Shown here: in pieces, positions 55,626 to 64,000 of the stretch
Position numbering within the stretch: position 1 is the first letter of the stretch
Layout: each line of letters starts with the position of its first letter
NCBI RefSeq assembly: GCF_000518705.1
Contig: NZ_JAEC01000031.1
Span: forward strand, 1 to 64,000
DNA from: Shewanella colwelliana ATCC 39565
Lineage (GTDB): Bacteria > Pseudomonadota > Gammaproteobacteria > Enterobacterales > Shewanellaceae
DNA: 64,000 nucleotides
Direction of reading: 5' to 3'
Notes under the pieces: generated by a model
What the model saw: only the letters and a program-made list of their open reading frames with translations
Told to the model about the DNA's origin: nothing
Databases searched by the model: none
Translations under genes and position numbers: made by a program

Positions 55626-56371
55626 TCACTACGTGCTTTTGCTACCCGCTCTCTATCAGAGACATAACGTTTAAAGATCTGTTCAATGTCACCGCTTTTA
55701 ATAAGCTGTTGCATCTGCTTATCAAATCTCACTTTGAGTAGCTTACCTTTCTCGGTTTGCGGGAATACAAAATAGACAGCTGGATTCAGTACATTTTCAA
55801 TGATGACATATTGCCGAGGGTGGTCGAGATGACTGGCGAGTGAGATCATCGAACGTTTGTAGTCGAGCAAAGCATCTATTTTCCCATCATTAACATGGTT
55901 CAGCATTAATAACAGCTCACTGCTCTCTTCATAGTACATAGGGACACTAATGAAGCTGTCAAAACGATACGCTAGCATCGCCTGCACCTTTTTTTGCTTT
56001 AGACTGGTAATATCTTTCCAAACAGCAGCAAGTTCAGGGGTTACCGCCGCATCCACGCGATCGACCTCAACGGGTATCTCGCTGTAATAGCTAGGATCGA
56101 CATCACCACGATAAAAACCTAGCCCCACATCAACACGCTGTTGATTGACTAAAAATAGCGCCCTAGAAAAAGGCACGATATCCAATTCCAACTGATAATC
56201 AGGCTCGGGGAATACATGCCGCAGTAGGTCAATATAATAACCAGTTCCATCAAGGTTACTGTATTTAGGCCAGTGATCGGTCACCGCATTAATTGTCACT
56301 GGTGCTGCACCTAACAGCGACAATGGCCAGCAAATAAGCAATATTAACCACCACCTAGCAAACTGCTGCAT
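55622..56371 (-). CDS. Periplasmic substrate-binding (SBP_bac_3-like) protein
   Basis: 249 residues: signal peptide (WWLILLICWPLSLLGA) and a two-lobed binding-protein fold with YSNLDGTGYYIDLLRHVF and RVDVGLGFYRGD, typical of extracellular amino-acid-type binding domains. No transporter genes adjoin it, so it may act alone or in signalling. The ligand is unknown. Confidence 0.75.
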   Translation of the reverse strand: MQQFARWWLILLICWPLSLLGAAPVTINAVTDHWPKYSNLDGTGYYIDLLRHVFPEPDYQLELDIVPFSRALFLVNQQRVDVGLGFYRGDVDPSYYSEIPVEVDRVDAAVTPELAAVWKDITSLKQKKVQAMLAYRFDSFISVPMYYEESSELLLMLNHVNDGKIDALLDYKRSMISLASHLDHPRQYVIIENVLNPAVYFVFPQTEKGKLLKVRFDKQMQQLIKSGDIEQIFKRYVSDRERVAKARSD

Positions 56372-56570
56372 CTAACACCTCAAAGTAGACCTGCAATCCA
56401 TTTAGTTTAGAACGCATTATGAAGTTAGGTCGCTCAATTTCTCAAAAACATTGCCACAAAGTTAGCGCTTACCGCTTGCTCATTTTTAATCCTCCACTAT
56501 AATCTTCCGCCCTAACCATAAGAAGCCATCCAAATACCAAACATTTCGATGGACACCATAATTTAATCAA

Positions 56571-56606
56571 GCGGGTTCCCTCACCCCGCATCAACCCATT
56601 AAAAAG
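56571..56606 (+). promoter_or_regulatory. PreQ1-I-type riboswitch upstream of yhhQ
   Basis: GCGGGTTCCCTCACCCCGC forms the P1 stem with the GGTTC-type loop typical of preQ1-I aptamers, followed by an A-rich tail AAAAAGG. The tail contains the ribosome site, 9 bases before the ATG. Ligand binding would pull the tail into a pseudoknot and block translation. The call rests on motif and the gene downstream. Confidence 0.65.
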
Positions 56607-56614
56607 GCCACAAG

Positions 56615-57283
56615 ATGTTAATGCTAACACCTGCACAAATAAAACGTGCTTTACTGCTATTGGTGAGTTTCCATATCCTCATCATCTCGACAAGCAACTA
56701 CTTAGTTCAGCTTCCATTTCAAATATTCGGTTTCCATACCACCTGGGGAGCATTTAGCTTTCCATTTGTCTATTTGGCGACAGATTTAACCGTGCGAATT
56801 TTCGGTCAACAGGCTGCCAGAAAGATCATTCTCAGAGCTATGCTACCGGCCCTAGTGATCTCCTACCTAATGGGAGTGCTGTTCCATCAAGGTAGTTTTC
56901 AAGGCGGGCAAGCGCTGGCCGAGTTTAATAGCTTTGTATTTCGCATCGCCTTTGCCAGTTTTGCTGCTTACTTAGTGGGTCAGCTGATGGATATCACAGT
57001 GTTTGCCAAGTTGCGCCAAGCAAAAGCCTGGTGGGTGGCCCCAGCCGCATCAACTATCATAGGTAACCTTATTGATACCTTAGTCTTTTTTGGCTTGGCT
57101 TTTTACGCCTCAACCGATCAATTTATGGCAACACATTGGCCTGAAATCGCGACGGTTGACTACGGCTTCAAACTCATCGTCAGCCTGGGCTTATTTCTTC
57201 CCGTCTACGGTGTACTACTAAAGCTCCTACAGGAGAGAATTTTGCGTGTCGATGGGGAAAATTCGACCAACACACTGGCCTGA
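56615..57283 (+). CDS. yhhQ: YhhQ-family queuosine-precursor transporter
   Basis: 222 residues with six hydrophobic helices. Family segments are VSFHILIISTSNYLVQLPF, FPFVYLATDLTVRIFGQQ and STIIGNLIDTLVFFGLAFY. The family imports preQ0/preQ1 for queuosine synthesis. The preQ1-type leader directly upstream fits feedback control by the substrate. Confidence 0.9.
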   Translation: MLMLTPAQIKRALLLLVSFHILIISTSNYLVQLPFQIFGFHTTWGAFSFPFVYLATDLTVRIFGQQAARKIILRAMLPALVISYLMGVLFHQGSFQGGQALAEFNSFVFRIAFASFAAYLVGQLMDITVFAKLRQAKAWWVAPAASTIIGNLIDTLVFFGLAFYASTDQFMATHWPEIATVDYGFKLIVSLGLFLPVYGVLLKLLQERILRVDGENSTNTLA

Positions 57284-57369
57284 CCAGTTGTTTTGCTATA
57301 TCATCGCGGCTCTCAAATTTTGACCACATTTTTGTGCCGCCTTTTTTGGCGTATTTATCAGGAGATAAG

Positions 57370-57831
57370 ATGTATCACATCACCATAGAGCGCCATACTC
57401 AGATCACCGACACTCAGCTACTCGCACTGATTGAATTGAATCGCGCTATACCTGAGTTTGAATCTCGCTATACATTGGCAGACTACCAGCAACGTCTGCA
57501 GAACAAGCCTGCCTTACTGCAATTTATCTATGTTGAAGGTGAACTGGCAGGATTTAAGCTAGGTTACAGTGAAAAAACGGGACAGTTTTATAGTTGGCTT
57601 GGAGGCATCTTACCTGACTTCAGACAGTTAGGGCTGGCAAAAACATTGTTAGTCGATCAGGAAGCATGGGGCAAAGACAACGGCATAAGCCACATTGAAG
57701 TCAAGACTTACAATCGATTTGCTACCATGCTGCAGATGTTGATCCGCCAAGGCTACCAGATTGCCGCACTACAAAGTGCCACAAATAAAATTGATGATAA
57801 TAAACTGATTTTAAACAAGTTGATTTGCTAA
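57370..57831 (+). CDS. GNAT-family N-acetyltransferase
   Basis: 153 residues from ATG 57370, with AGGAG nine bases upstream. GNAT core strands and the acetyl-CoA loop (LGGILPDFRQLGLAKTLL, a Q/R-x-x-G-x-A variant) are present, followed by YNRFATMLQMLIRQGYQI. The acceptor is unknown. Confidence 0.85.
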   Translation: MYHITIERHTQITDTQLLALIELNRAIPEFESRYTLADYQQRLQNKPALLQFIYVEGELAGFKLGYSEKTGQFYSWLGGILPDFRQLGLAKTLLVDQEAWGKDNGISHIEVKTYNRFATMLQMLIRQGYQIAALQSATNKIDDNKLILNKLIC

Positions 57832-57880
57832 AGAGACTATTGGAGCAATCTTTACATTAAAAGAGCTTGCAGAACCAAAT

Positions 57881-57899
57881 GATAATGATTACTATTTAC
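57881..57899 (+). promoter_or_regulatory. Fur box upstream of ryhB
   Basis: GATAATGATTACTATTTAC matches the 19-base Fur consensus at 14 positions. It overlaps the -35 element TTTACA (57895-57900), which stands 17 bases from TAATTT (57918-57923), so Fur-Fe would block transcription. Confidence 0.75.
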
Positions 57900-57929
57900 A
57901 TGCGTTCCAAAGCTCAGTAATTTAAGCAC

Positions 57930-58019
57930 TTCATCTCTGCTTAATCCCATTGAGTTCGCAAGCACAACATTGCTCACACACTCTTTGTGGCCGGAATATT
58001 ACTATTCCGGCTTTTTTTT
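57930..58019 (+). ncRNA. ryhB: RyhB iron-responsive small RNA
   Basis: The core AAGCACAACATTGCTCACA closely follows the conserved RyhB core of enterics (AAGCACGACATTGCTCACA). From the predicted start at about 57930 to the end of the terminator T run is 90 nt, the size of E. coli RyhB. It ends in a GCCGGAATA/TATTCCGGC terminator (57990-58019). With the Fur box it should be made under iron starvation and repress iron-rich proteins with Hfq. Confidence 0.88.
57990..58019 (+). terminator. Terminator of ryhB
   Basis: Nine-base stem GCCGGAATA/TATTCCGGC with a TTAC loop and eight Ts. Confidence 0.9.
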
Positions 58020-58038
58020 GTGCCTAATTTGAGCACTC

Positions 58039-60180
58039 TTATTTCGCGGTACGTTTCTTATTAATACTGCTGGAGAAATGCAGTCCTTCATAGGGTGGAT
58101 TAAACTGATCATCAATGGCCTTATGATAAAGTCCTATGGTAAACAGGGTGCCCTTACCCACAGTCGAACTCACCTCTATAGTCCCGCCGATGCGCTTAAT
58201 AATGCCGTAACTGAGTGATAAACCTAAGCCGGTACCATCCTTACGGGTGGTGTAAAATGGATCAAAAATACGCCCTAATTGCTCTTCGGGTATCCCTTTC
58301 CCTTCATCTTCAATCTCGATCTTTACCCCAATCGGCTCACCGTGAAGTACCCAGTCGTAAGTTCGGATCCAGATCCGACCCTGACCATCCATCGCATGCG
58401 CTGCATTGACCACTAAGTTTATCAACACCTGCAAGAGCTGCGGACGGTTGACTTCAATAGGGTAACTGGCGGTTAAATCTTGAATCAGGACCACTTGCTG
58501 CTTCTGAATTGAATGCCTCACTAGCACCATCATCTCATCGATAATCGGGGTGAGTTGGTGCATCTCCAATGGCGCATTAAATTCACCAGGTCGGCTGTAC
58601 TGCAACAGACTACGAATAATGGTACTGATACGACCCACTTGCTGGATCACGATGTCAATCTCCTCCTCGACATCTTCAGCTTTATCTCCTAACTCAAACT
58701 TAAGTAACTCCATATTACCTAAAATCACCGCTGTGGGATTATTGATCTCATGGGCAATACCCGCAGTGAGCTCTCCTAATGCGGTCAATTTTTCATTGGT
58801 CACTAGCTGCTGACGTGTTTCATTCAGCAAGGCGACGTTACGTTGGAGTTCGTCGGTTTTCTCTTGCAAGCTGCGGGTGCGCTCTTCAACTTTTACCTCA
58901 AGTTGTTCGGCTGCCGCTTGGATCTGGGTATTACGACGTTGTAGTAGGTCCAACATACGATCAAACTGCTCTGCGAGGTTAGATAGCTCATTGTCACGTT
59001 CCAACCCTAATGACCCGATACGCAAATTTCTACCTGACTGCACCGCCTTCACCACATGGTGAATGCGTTCAATCGGCTGCAGCAAGCTGTATGCACCGCG
59101 ATACACTAACAATCCCGACACCAGTAATACCAGCATCAAGATGGTGCCCAACTCAATGATGTTCAATAGATAGTTATGGATAAAGGGCGATTCTGAAAAG
59201 CCGGTATAGATCATCCCAATACGCTCACCCCGTATATCTTGCAGCGGGGCGTAAGCGGAGATGAACCAATCGTTATAGACAAATGCTCTGTCGACCCACA
59301 ATAGGCCCTGCACTAACACTTTTTGCCGTACCTCTTCAGACACTAAGCTGCCTAGGGCGCGGCCCTGCTTCTCAGTACCTTGAGGGAAGAAATGCAAGGG
59401 TACATTGGTGCTAATACGGGTATTATCGAGAAATATGGTCACCGTACCGATTGAACGCTCTGGCAATGTACCTTTGTCATAAACCAGATCGCGAATATGA
59501 TCGACAATACGAATATCGCGATTGAGCAAAATGCCACCATCAAGATACCAACCGATTGAGCCATCACTGCCCACAATTGGCAGTAGACTGCGGCTTAACA
59601 TGCCACGCTTCTCGCTCTCTTTACTTGGCTTTTGTGAGCGCGGTGTATCAACCAACTTAACCACGGCATCAATCGCCAGTTGAGGGTCGAGCCGAGAAAG
59701 TCGCTGCGGCTGCAGTACCATCAAGCCCGAAATCGCCTCATTATTCTCAATTTTAGGCAGCATAACCCGGAGATCGGGATCAGCAGCGGCTTCAGACACG
59801 CTAACAAGACGTAAGAAGTCGAGGTTTAATCTCTCTTTTTTTATCGCTAATAGTGTGTTTATTTGTTCACGAGTCTGGCGAGTATTTGTGTTAATATCTC
59901 TAAACTCATTTTGGAATTCCCACGATGCCTTCACCAACTCAAGTTGATTCTCTTGAGTATCTTGCACAGACACCAAGGTATTGCTGGCTACCGTTAAATC
60001 AGCCTTTACCTTCATAAATAGCTGCTTACCTGTGTAGCTAATATTCCAGTAGATGGTAATAAACACTAAGCTGACTAAGGTCAGTAAGATTGGCAATAAG
60101 GTCAAAATCAAAATGCGATAACGCACTTTGGCCTGCATTTGCTGCCAATTAACACCAAAAATACGAGGAAAAAATGACAT
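58039..60180 (-). CDS. Membrane sensor histidine kinase
   Basis: 713 residues from ATG 60180, which lies just beyond the regulator stop. Two membrane helices (ILILTLLPILLTLVSLVF and ELGTILMLVLLVSGLLVY) flank a large periplasmic sensor of the double-Cache type. HAMP, a coiled coil, HisKA (AGIAHEINNPTAVILGN, His phosphorylation site) and HATPase with GKGIPEEQLGRIFDPFYT and GTGLGLSLSYGI follow. It pairs with the NtrC-type regulator encoded immediately upstream. Confidence 0.92.
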   Translation of the reverse strand: MSFFPRIFGVNWQQMQAKVRYRILILTLLPILLTLVSLVFITIYWNISYTGKQLFMKVKADLTVASNTLVSVQDTQENQLELVKASWEFQNEFRDINTNTRQTREQINTLLAIKKERLNLDFLRLVSVSEAAADPDLRVMLPKIENNEAISGLMVLQPQRLSRLDPQLAIDAVVKLVDTPRSQKPSKESEKRGMLSRSLLPIVGSDGSIGWYLDGGILLNRDIRIVDHIRDLVYDKGTLPERSIGTVTIFLDNTRISTNVPLHFFPQGTEKQGRALGSLVSEEVRQKVLVQGLLWVDRAFVYNDWFISAYAPLQDIRGERIGMIYTGFSESPFIHNYLLNIIELGTILMLVLLVSGLLVYRGAYSLLQPIERIHHVVKAVQSGRNLRIGSLGLERDNELSNLAEQFDRMLDLLQRRNTQIQAAAEQLEVKVEERTRSLQEKTDELQRNVALLNETRQQLVTNEKLTALGELTAGIAHEINNPTAVILGNMELLKFELGDKAEDVEEEIDIVIQQVGRISTIIRSLLQYSRPGEFNAPLEMHQLTPIIDEMMVLVRHSIQKQQVVLIQDLTASYPIEVNRPQLLQVLINLVVNAAHAMDGQGRIWIRTYDWVLHGEPIGVKIEIEDEGKGIPEEQLGRIFDPFYTTRKDGTGLGLSLSYGIIKRIGGTIEVSSTVGKGTLFTIGLYHKAIDDQFNPPYEGLHFSSSINKKRTAK

Positions 60181-60181
60181 A

Positions 60182-61582
60182 TTACTCTTCCTCGTTTTGA
60201 CTAACGTCAAACCACTCTTTGTATTTACGATCGAGCGTCTTTCTCGACACCCCAAGATCCCTTGCTGCTGCAGATTTATTACCTTGATGTAGATCGACCA
60301 CTTGGGTTACATGGTGTTTCTCAACCTCTTTAAGCGTCCAATCGAGCGGGTAACCTGACTCTCCAAGTACATCCGCTTTAGGTTGCTGTTTCCAATATTC
60401 CGCCGGAGGCTTACCCAGTAAAATACAGCGCTCAATCATATTACGCAGCTCTCGAATATTACCCGGCCATTCATGCTGTTGCAGCTTGAGCATATCTTCG
60501 TGGCTCCAAACCACCTCTTTCACCCCTAATTCAGCCGCCAATTGACGTGTAAAATGATGGGTTAACTCAACGACATCATCAGGGCGATCACGCAAAGGCG
60601 GAATCACAATATCCAGTACGTTAAGTCGATAGAACAGATCTCGCCTGAAGTTACCCGCTTCAACCTCATCGGCTAACTTACGGTTGGTGGCCGCGAGCAC
60701 GCGCACATCGATATTAATCTCTTTTTCACTGCCCACTGGACGTATGGTTCTTTGCTCCAGCACCCTGAGTAGTGCTGTTTGCATCTTAAGTGGCATCTCG
60801 CCAATCTCATCGAGAAAAATAGTCCCGCCAGATGCAAAGCTAAACAGCCCCTCACGGTTACCTTTAGCGCCGGTAAACGAGCCTGCCGCATGGCCAAAAA
60901 GCTCACTTTCTAATAGCTCTGGGGCAATCGCACCACAATTGACGGGCACAAACGGGCCTTGGCGACCACTGAGCAGATGCAGCTGTCGAGCGACTAACTC
61001 TTTACCCGTACCCGACTCACCTTCAATCAAGATAACGGCATTGGTGGGGGCGACGCGTTCAATAACATGCTTCACTTCCATCATCGCGTCACTGCTACCG
61101 ATAATGGTGGAGGATTGACCGATGGACACCTCACGACGAAGCATCAAATTCTCACGTTTAAGCAAGCGACGTTCAATGCAGCGGTCTACCGCCTTCATCA
61201 TCTGCTCTAGGTGAAATGGCTTCATAATAAAGTCTGACGCGCCAGCCCGCAGCGCTTTAATCGCCACATCCATATCGGCATAGCCTGTCATGAAAATGAT
61301 GTCAGAGCGACGCTCCTGATCATTGAGCGCTTCATCCCACTCAATACCTGAACGGCCCGGTAGACGAATATCGACAATTAAGAGATCGAAATGACAACGG
61401 CTACGTAACTGCTCGGCGTCTTCTACACTGCCAGCGGTCTCAACGAGGGCAAACTTTTTAGATAGGGCTTTCTTTAAAAAGCTACGCATCCCTGGCTCAT
61501 CGTCAACGATTAACACAGATACGGCAGATGGTAGCGGCTTCATCTCTTTATTTGATTGGCTCATATTGTCTTCTTTGGACAT
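60182..61582 (-). CDS. NtrC-family sigma-54-dependent response regulator
   Basis: 466 residues (ATG 61564 is an alternative start). The receiver domain has DD in LIVDDEPG, phosphoacceptor Asp in LLIVDIRLPG and K in MKPF. The AAA+ domain has GESGTGKE, a GSFTGA loop in place of the usual GAFTGA, and FLDEIGEMP. A Fis-type HTH (NKSAAARDLGVSRKTLDRKY) ends the protein. GAFTGA contacts sigma-54, and serine at its second position is a tolerated variant. It is divergent from tupABC, whose promoter region has a sigma-54 site. Confidence 0.92.
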   Translation of the reverse strand: MSKEDNMSQSNKEMKPLPSAVSVLIVDDEPGMRSFLKKALSKKFALVETAGSVEDAEQLRSRCHFDLLIVDIRLPGRSGIEWDEALNDQERRSDIIFMTGYADMDVAIKALRAGASDFIMKPFHLEQMMKAVDRCIERRLLKRENLMLRREVSIGQSSTIIGSSDAMMEVKHVIERVAPTNAVILIEGESGTGKELVARQLHLLSGRQGPFVPVNCGAIAPELLESELFGHAAGSFTGAKGNREGLFSFASGGTIFLDEIGEMPLKMQTALLRVLEQRTIRPVGSEKEINIDVRVLAATNRKLADEVEAGNFRRDLFYRLNVLDIVIPPLRDRPDDVVELTHHFTRQLAAELGVKEVVWSHEDMLKLQQHEWPGNIRELRNMIERCILLGKPPAEYWKQQPKADVLGESGYPLDWTLKEVEKHHVTQVVDLHQGNKSAAARDLGVSRKTLDRKYKEWFDVSQNEEE

Positions 61583-61701
61583 TTTGACTCACATTGAATT
61601 GATTCTAGCATCAAAGTTCAGCAAATTGGTCACCCTGAACCAGTCTAAACATCAGTTGGGACAATATGTCTGGTAACAATTTACCCAGCATGGGACTTGC
61701 C

Positions 61702-61725
61702 TCACACTTTGCCATTACCGTGTGA
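61702..61725. promoter_or_regulatory. Candidate upstream activator site
   Basis: Perfect arms TCACAC-N12-GTGTGA lie 22 bases before the sigma-54 promoter. A second small palindrome GACAATATGTC lies near 61660-61670. Either could bind the adjacent regulator; usually such sites lie somewhat farther upstream. Confidence 0.35.
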
Positions 61726-61747
61726 CATATTTTTCCGTTTACCTCAG

Positions 61748-61764
61748 TTGGCATTGTTTTTGCT
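61748..61764 (+). promoter_or_regulatory. Sigma-54 (-24/-12) promoter of tupABC
   Basis: TTGGCATTGTTTTTGCT has GG and GC separated by exactly 10 bases and matches the consensus (TGGCAC-N5-TTGC) closely. It points to tupA, whose start lies about 80 bases downstream. Confidence 0.7.
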
Positions 61765-61843
61765 GTAATTTGAGCGTATTGATTTTCGAACAAACGTGAC
61801 CCTGGCGAATCACGTTTTTCACTCAAAATGCCAAGGAGCAGTA

Positions 61844-62656
61844 ATGTTTAACCTAAGAACGATTTTTAGCATGGCGCTTGTCGCCACCACAATCGCTAGT
61901 GCACCAGTGCAAGCAGAAGAGATCATTAAGCTTGCAACAACCACCAGTACAGAAAACTCAGGTCTACTTAAAAGCTTATTGCCCAAGTTTGAAGCGGAAA
62001 CGGGTTTCAAAGTACAAGTGATTGCCACCGGAACAGGTAAAGCCCTTAAACTTGCCAGACAAGGTGACGTTGACGTCGTCATGACTCACGCCCCAGCAGC
62101 CGAAGCTAAGTTCGTCCAAGAAGGCTATGGCCTGATGCCACGTGGCATTATGGAAAATGACTTTGTGATTTTAGGGCCTAAAAACGACCCCGCAAACGTT
62201 CGTAATAGTAAAACAGCTGAAGAAGCTTTTGCTAAAATTGCCAAGTCAGGGACACCGTTTATCTCTCGTGGTGACAACTCTGGCACTAATATGAAAGAGT
62301 TAATCATCTGGAAAGGCGCTAAAATTGAACCACAGTTTGCAGGCTACCGCTCAGTGGGACAAGGAATGGGTAAAACTTTGCTAATGGCAAACGAGCTACA
62401 AGGCTATACACTGTCAGACCGTGGTACCTTTGTTGCGTACAAGGCCAAGCTAGACCTTTCTGTTGATTACGATGGTGGCGTAGCGCTAGCGAACCCTTAT
62501 CAAATTATGTTAATTAACCCGGAAATGTATCCAGACTTAAACCACAAAGGTGCTAAAGCACTGAGTGACTGGCTGATCAGCGCTGAAGCTCAAAGCATGA
62601 TCAATAGCTATACCGTACAAGGTGAGCAACTCTTTAAGGCAACATATAGCGAATGA
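61844..62656 (+). CDS. tupA: TupA, tungstate-binding periplasmic protein
   Basis: 270 residues from ATG 61844, preceded by AAGGAG. Signal peptide TIFSMALVATTIASAPVQA; the mature protein begins near EEIIKLATTTSTENSG, the TTTST oxyanion-binding motif of TupA. VIATGTGKALKLARQGDVDV and the SRGDNSGTN segment support the tungstate rather than molybdate (ModA) family. It delivers tungstate to TupBC. It overlaps tupB by 4 bp. Confidence 0.92.
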   Translation: MFNLRTIFSMALVATTIASAPVQAEEIIKLATTTSTENSGLLKSLLPKFEAETGFKVQVIATGTGKALKLARQGDVDVVMTHAPAAEAKFVQEGYGLMPRGIMENDFVILGPKNDPANVRNSKTAEEAFAKIAKSGTPFISRGDNSGTNMKELIIWKGAKIEPQFAGYRSVGQGMGKTLLMANELQGYTLSDRGTFVAYKAKLDLSVDYDGGVALANPYQIMLINPEMYPDLNHKGAKALSDWLISAEAQSMINSYTVQGEQLFKATYSE

Positions 62657-63360
62657 GTGAAGGCTGGTTAGCCCTGATACAGCAGGCATTAAGCCTGCTG
62701 TTTTCATTAGACCCCGATGTCTGGTCTATCGTAAGTGTCTCTTTTTCTGTCTCGTTTGCAGCGCTTGCGCTCACCCTAATACCGTCACTTGTATTAGGCT
62801 TTATCCTTGCATTTGCCCACTTTCCTGGCCGTTGGTTTGTCACCAACTTAGTGCAGACAATCCAGTCAATCCCTACCGTTGTTATCGGCCTTCTTGTCTA
62901 TCTCATGCTAACTCGAATGGGGCCTCTGGGAGATCTACGCTGGCTATTTACTCAAAAAGGAATGATCTTAGGCCAAATGATGATCTGTGCACCAGTGCTT
63001 GTGGCAATGAGCCAAGCTGCATTTACTAGCGTTGATAAACGTGCATGGGAAACATCTCGTACTCTAGGTGCATCTTGGCTACGTTCCGTTTGGGTCGTTT
63101 GCCGAGAACTGAAAGTTCCACTGTTGATGGCCATCGTCGCCGCGTTTAGCCGCATTCTAACCGAAGTAGGTTGCTCCATGATGGTCGGTGGCAATATTGC
63201 CGATGTCACCCGTAATATCCCCACAGCCATCGCTCTTGAAACCAGCAAAGGCGACTTTGCCCAGGCAATCGCACTGGGGTTGGTATTATTAATTCTGTCG
63301 CTAATACTAAATTTCACCTTAGGGACTTTGCGTGGCAAAGCTGAACCGAGGACACATTAA
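62653..63360 (+). CDS. tupB: TupB, tungstate ABC transporter permease
   Basis: 235 residues, about five to six helices, with the permease EAA-type loop (AWETSRTLGASWLRSVW). The start overlaps the tupA stop (ATGA). The sequence FPGRWFVTNLVQTIQSIPTVV is typical of the tungstate permease family. Confidence 0.92.
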   Translation: MSEGWLALIQQALSLLFSLDPDVWSIVSVSFSVSFAALALTLIPSLVLGFILAFAHFPGRWFVTNLVQTIQSIPTVVIGLLVYLMLTRMGPLGDLRWLFTQKGMILGQMMICAPVLVAMSQAAFTSVDKRAWETSRTLGASWLRSVWVVCRELKVPLLMAIVAAFSRILTEVGCSMMVGGNIADVTRNIPTAIALETSKGDFAQAIALGLVLLILSLILNFTLGTLRGKAEPRTH

Positions 63361-63363
63361 TCT

Positions 63364-64000
63364 ATGGTTAAAGTGATCGCCAACAATATCGAAATGCGCT
63401 TTGGTGAGCGCTTTCTATATCGATTTGAGCACCTATCTTTGGCGCAAGAGCAAACTGTTCACCTGCAAGGCGATAATGGCTCAGGCAAGACCACCTTAAT
63501 GAAGATGTTTGCCGGCCTGCAGGCACCGAGCGCCGGAAAAATTGTGACACAAGGTTTTTCAACAAACCCATGGTGGCGACGTAACCCGTTATTGGGCAAA
63601 GCCGTATACCTGCATCAGCACCCTTACCTATTTGATGGGACGGTTGACTATAATCTCAACTACGCCCATCCATTTTGCCAGTTGACCCGTGCCGAAATTG
63701 AAAGGCGTACTGTTCACGCTATTGAGATGGCACAACTTGGCAGTTTATTAACTCAGCAAGCAGCGAGTCTCTCTGGTGGTGAACGCCAACGTTTAGCAAT
63801 TGCTAGAGCCTGGATAATGCGCCCCAAATTGCTGATGCTCGATGAGCCAACATCGAATATGGATAAACTGTCCCAGCAACTGGTTTTAACCATGATTAGC
63901 GACCTGAAACAACAAGGCACTGGCATGTTAATCAGCAGCCACCAAAACTGTTCGCTAACAGGATTATGCGAGCAAAATTGGTTGATTCACGATAACATCA
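63364..64000 (+). CDS. tupC: TupC, tungstate ABC transporter ATPase (cut by window end)
   Basis: The gene starts at ATG 63364, three bases after the tupB stop, and stays open to the window edge, giving 212 codons. Walker A GDNGSGKTTLMK, Q-loop LHQHPYLF, signature LSGGERQRLAIARAW and Walker B LLMLDEPTSNMD are complete. Only the C-terminal end is missing. Confidence 0.92.
   Translation, partial: MVKVIANNIEMRFGERFLYRFEHLSLAQEQTVHLQGDNGSGKTTLMKMFAGLQAPSAGKIVTQGFSTNPWWRRNPLLGKAVYLHQHPYLFDGTVDYNLNYAHPFCQLTRAEIERRTVHAIEMAQLGSLLTQQAASLSGGERQRLAIARAWIMRPKLLMLDEPTSNMDKLSQQLVLTMISDLKQQGTGMLISSHQNCSLTGLCEQNWLIHDNI

Overview
This window reads as a chromosomal segment of a marine gammaproteobacterium, most likely a Shewanella or close relative. 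The reasons are a gor/prlC/rlmJ/rsmJ neighbourhood, a RyhB small RNA under a Fur box, a TonB receptor with an ECF-type importer, and a type I-F3 CRISPR-associated Tn7-like transposon sitting beside rsmJ. The species call is an inference from gene content; no rRNA or tRNA gene was seen.

Layout. (1) 1-9.8 kb is accessory DNA: a nested pair of IS3-family fragments, a very large SpvB/Rhs-type toxin locus on the minus strand with a candidate immunity gene, a decayed ISAs1-family element, and an orphan ParS/MbcA-like antitoxin gene. The Rhs locus is broken at two 7-base G/C homopolymers. (2) 9.8-27.04 kb is a type I-F3 CRISPR-associated transposon: CRISPR array, cas6-cas7-cas8/5-tniQ, cargo, then tnsC-tnsB-tnsA and a clear TnsB-site-bearing end at 27038. 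The cargo is a complete type II CBASS operon, an Xre regulator and a two-gene winged-helix/helicase module. The other transposon end was not found, so region 1 may also be cargo. (3) 27.05-64 kb is ordinary chromosome. It holds rsmJ, rlmJ, an SLT transglycosylase/DUF3137/LemA cluster, an AbgT transporter with a LysR gene, prlC, an outer-membrane protein, gor, rimK-(AstE-like)-rimB-mgtE, YeiH, a DJ-1/PfpI protein, an HD-GYP protein, a TonB receptor/ECF importer/TiaS-like operon, menF, yhhQ under a preQ1-type leader, a GNAT, ryhB, a two-component system and tupABC (tupC cut by the window end).

How the parts fit. The last, divergent-repeat spacer of the CRISPR array matches the 3' end of rsmJ at 26 of 32 positions. 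All six mismatches fall on third codon positions, a CC PAM is in place, and the transposon end lies 51 bp beyond the PAM-distal edge. This is the guide expected to direct the element to its home site downstream of rsmJ. A palindrome in front of xre recurs, 13 of 15 bases, just upstream of tniQ, so Xre probably represses both its own gene and the targeting operon. A separate palindrome precedes tnsA. In the core region a textbook -24/-12 sigma-54 promoter faces tupA, with a divergently encoded NtrC-type regulator beside it, which suggests sigma-54 control of tungstate uptake.
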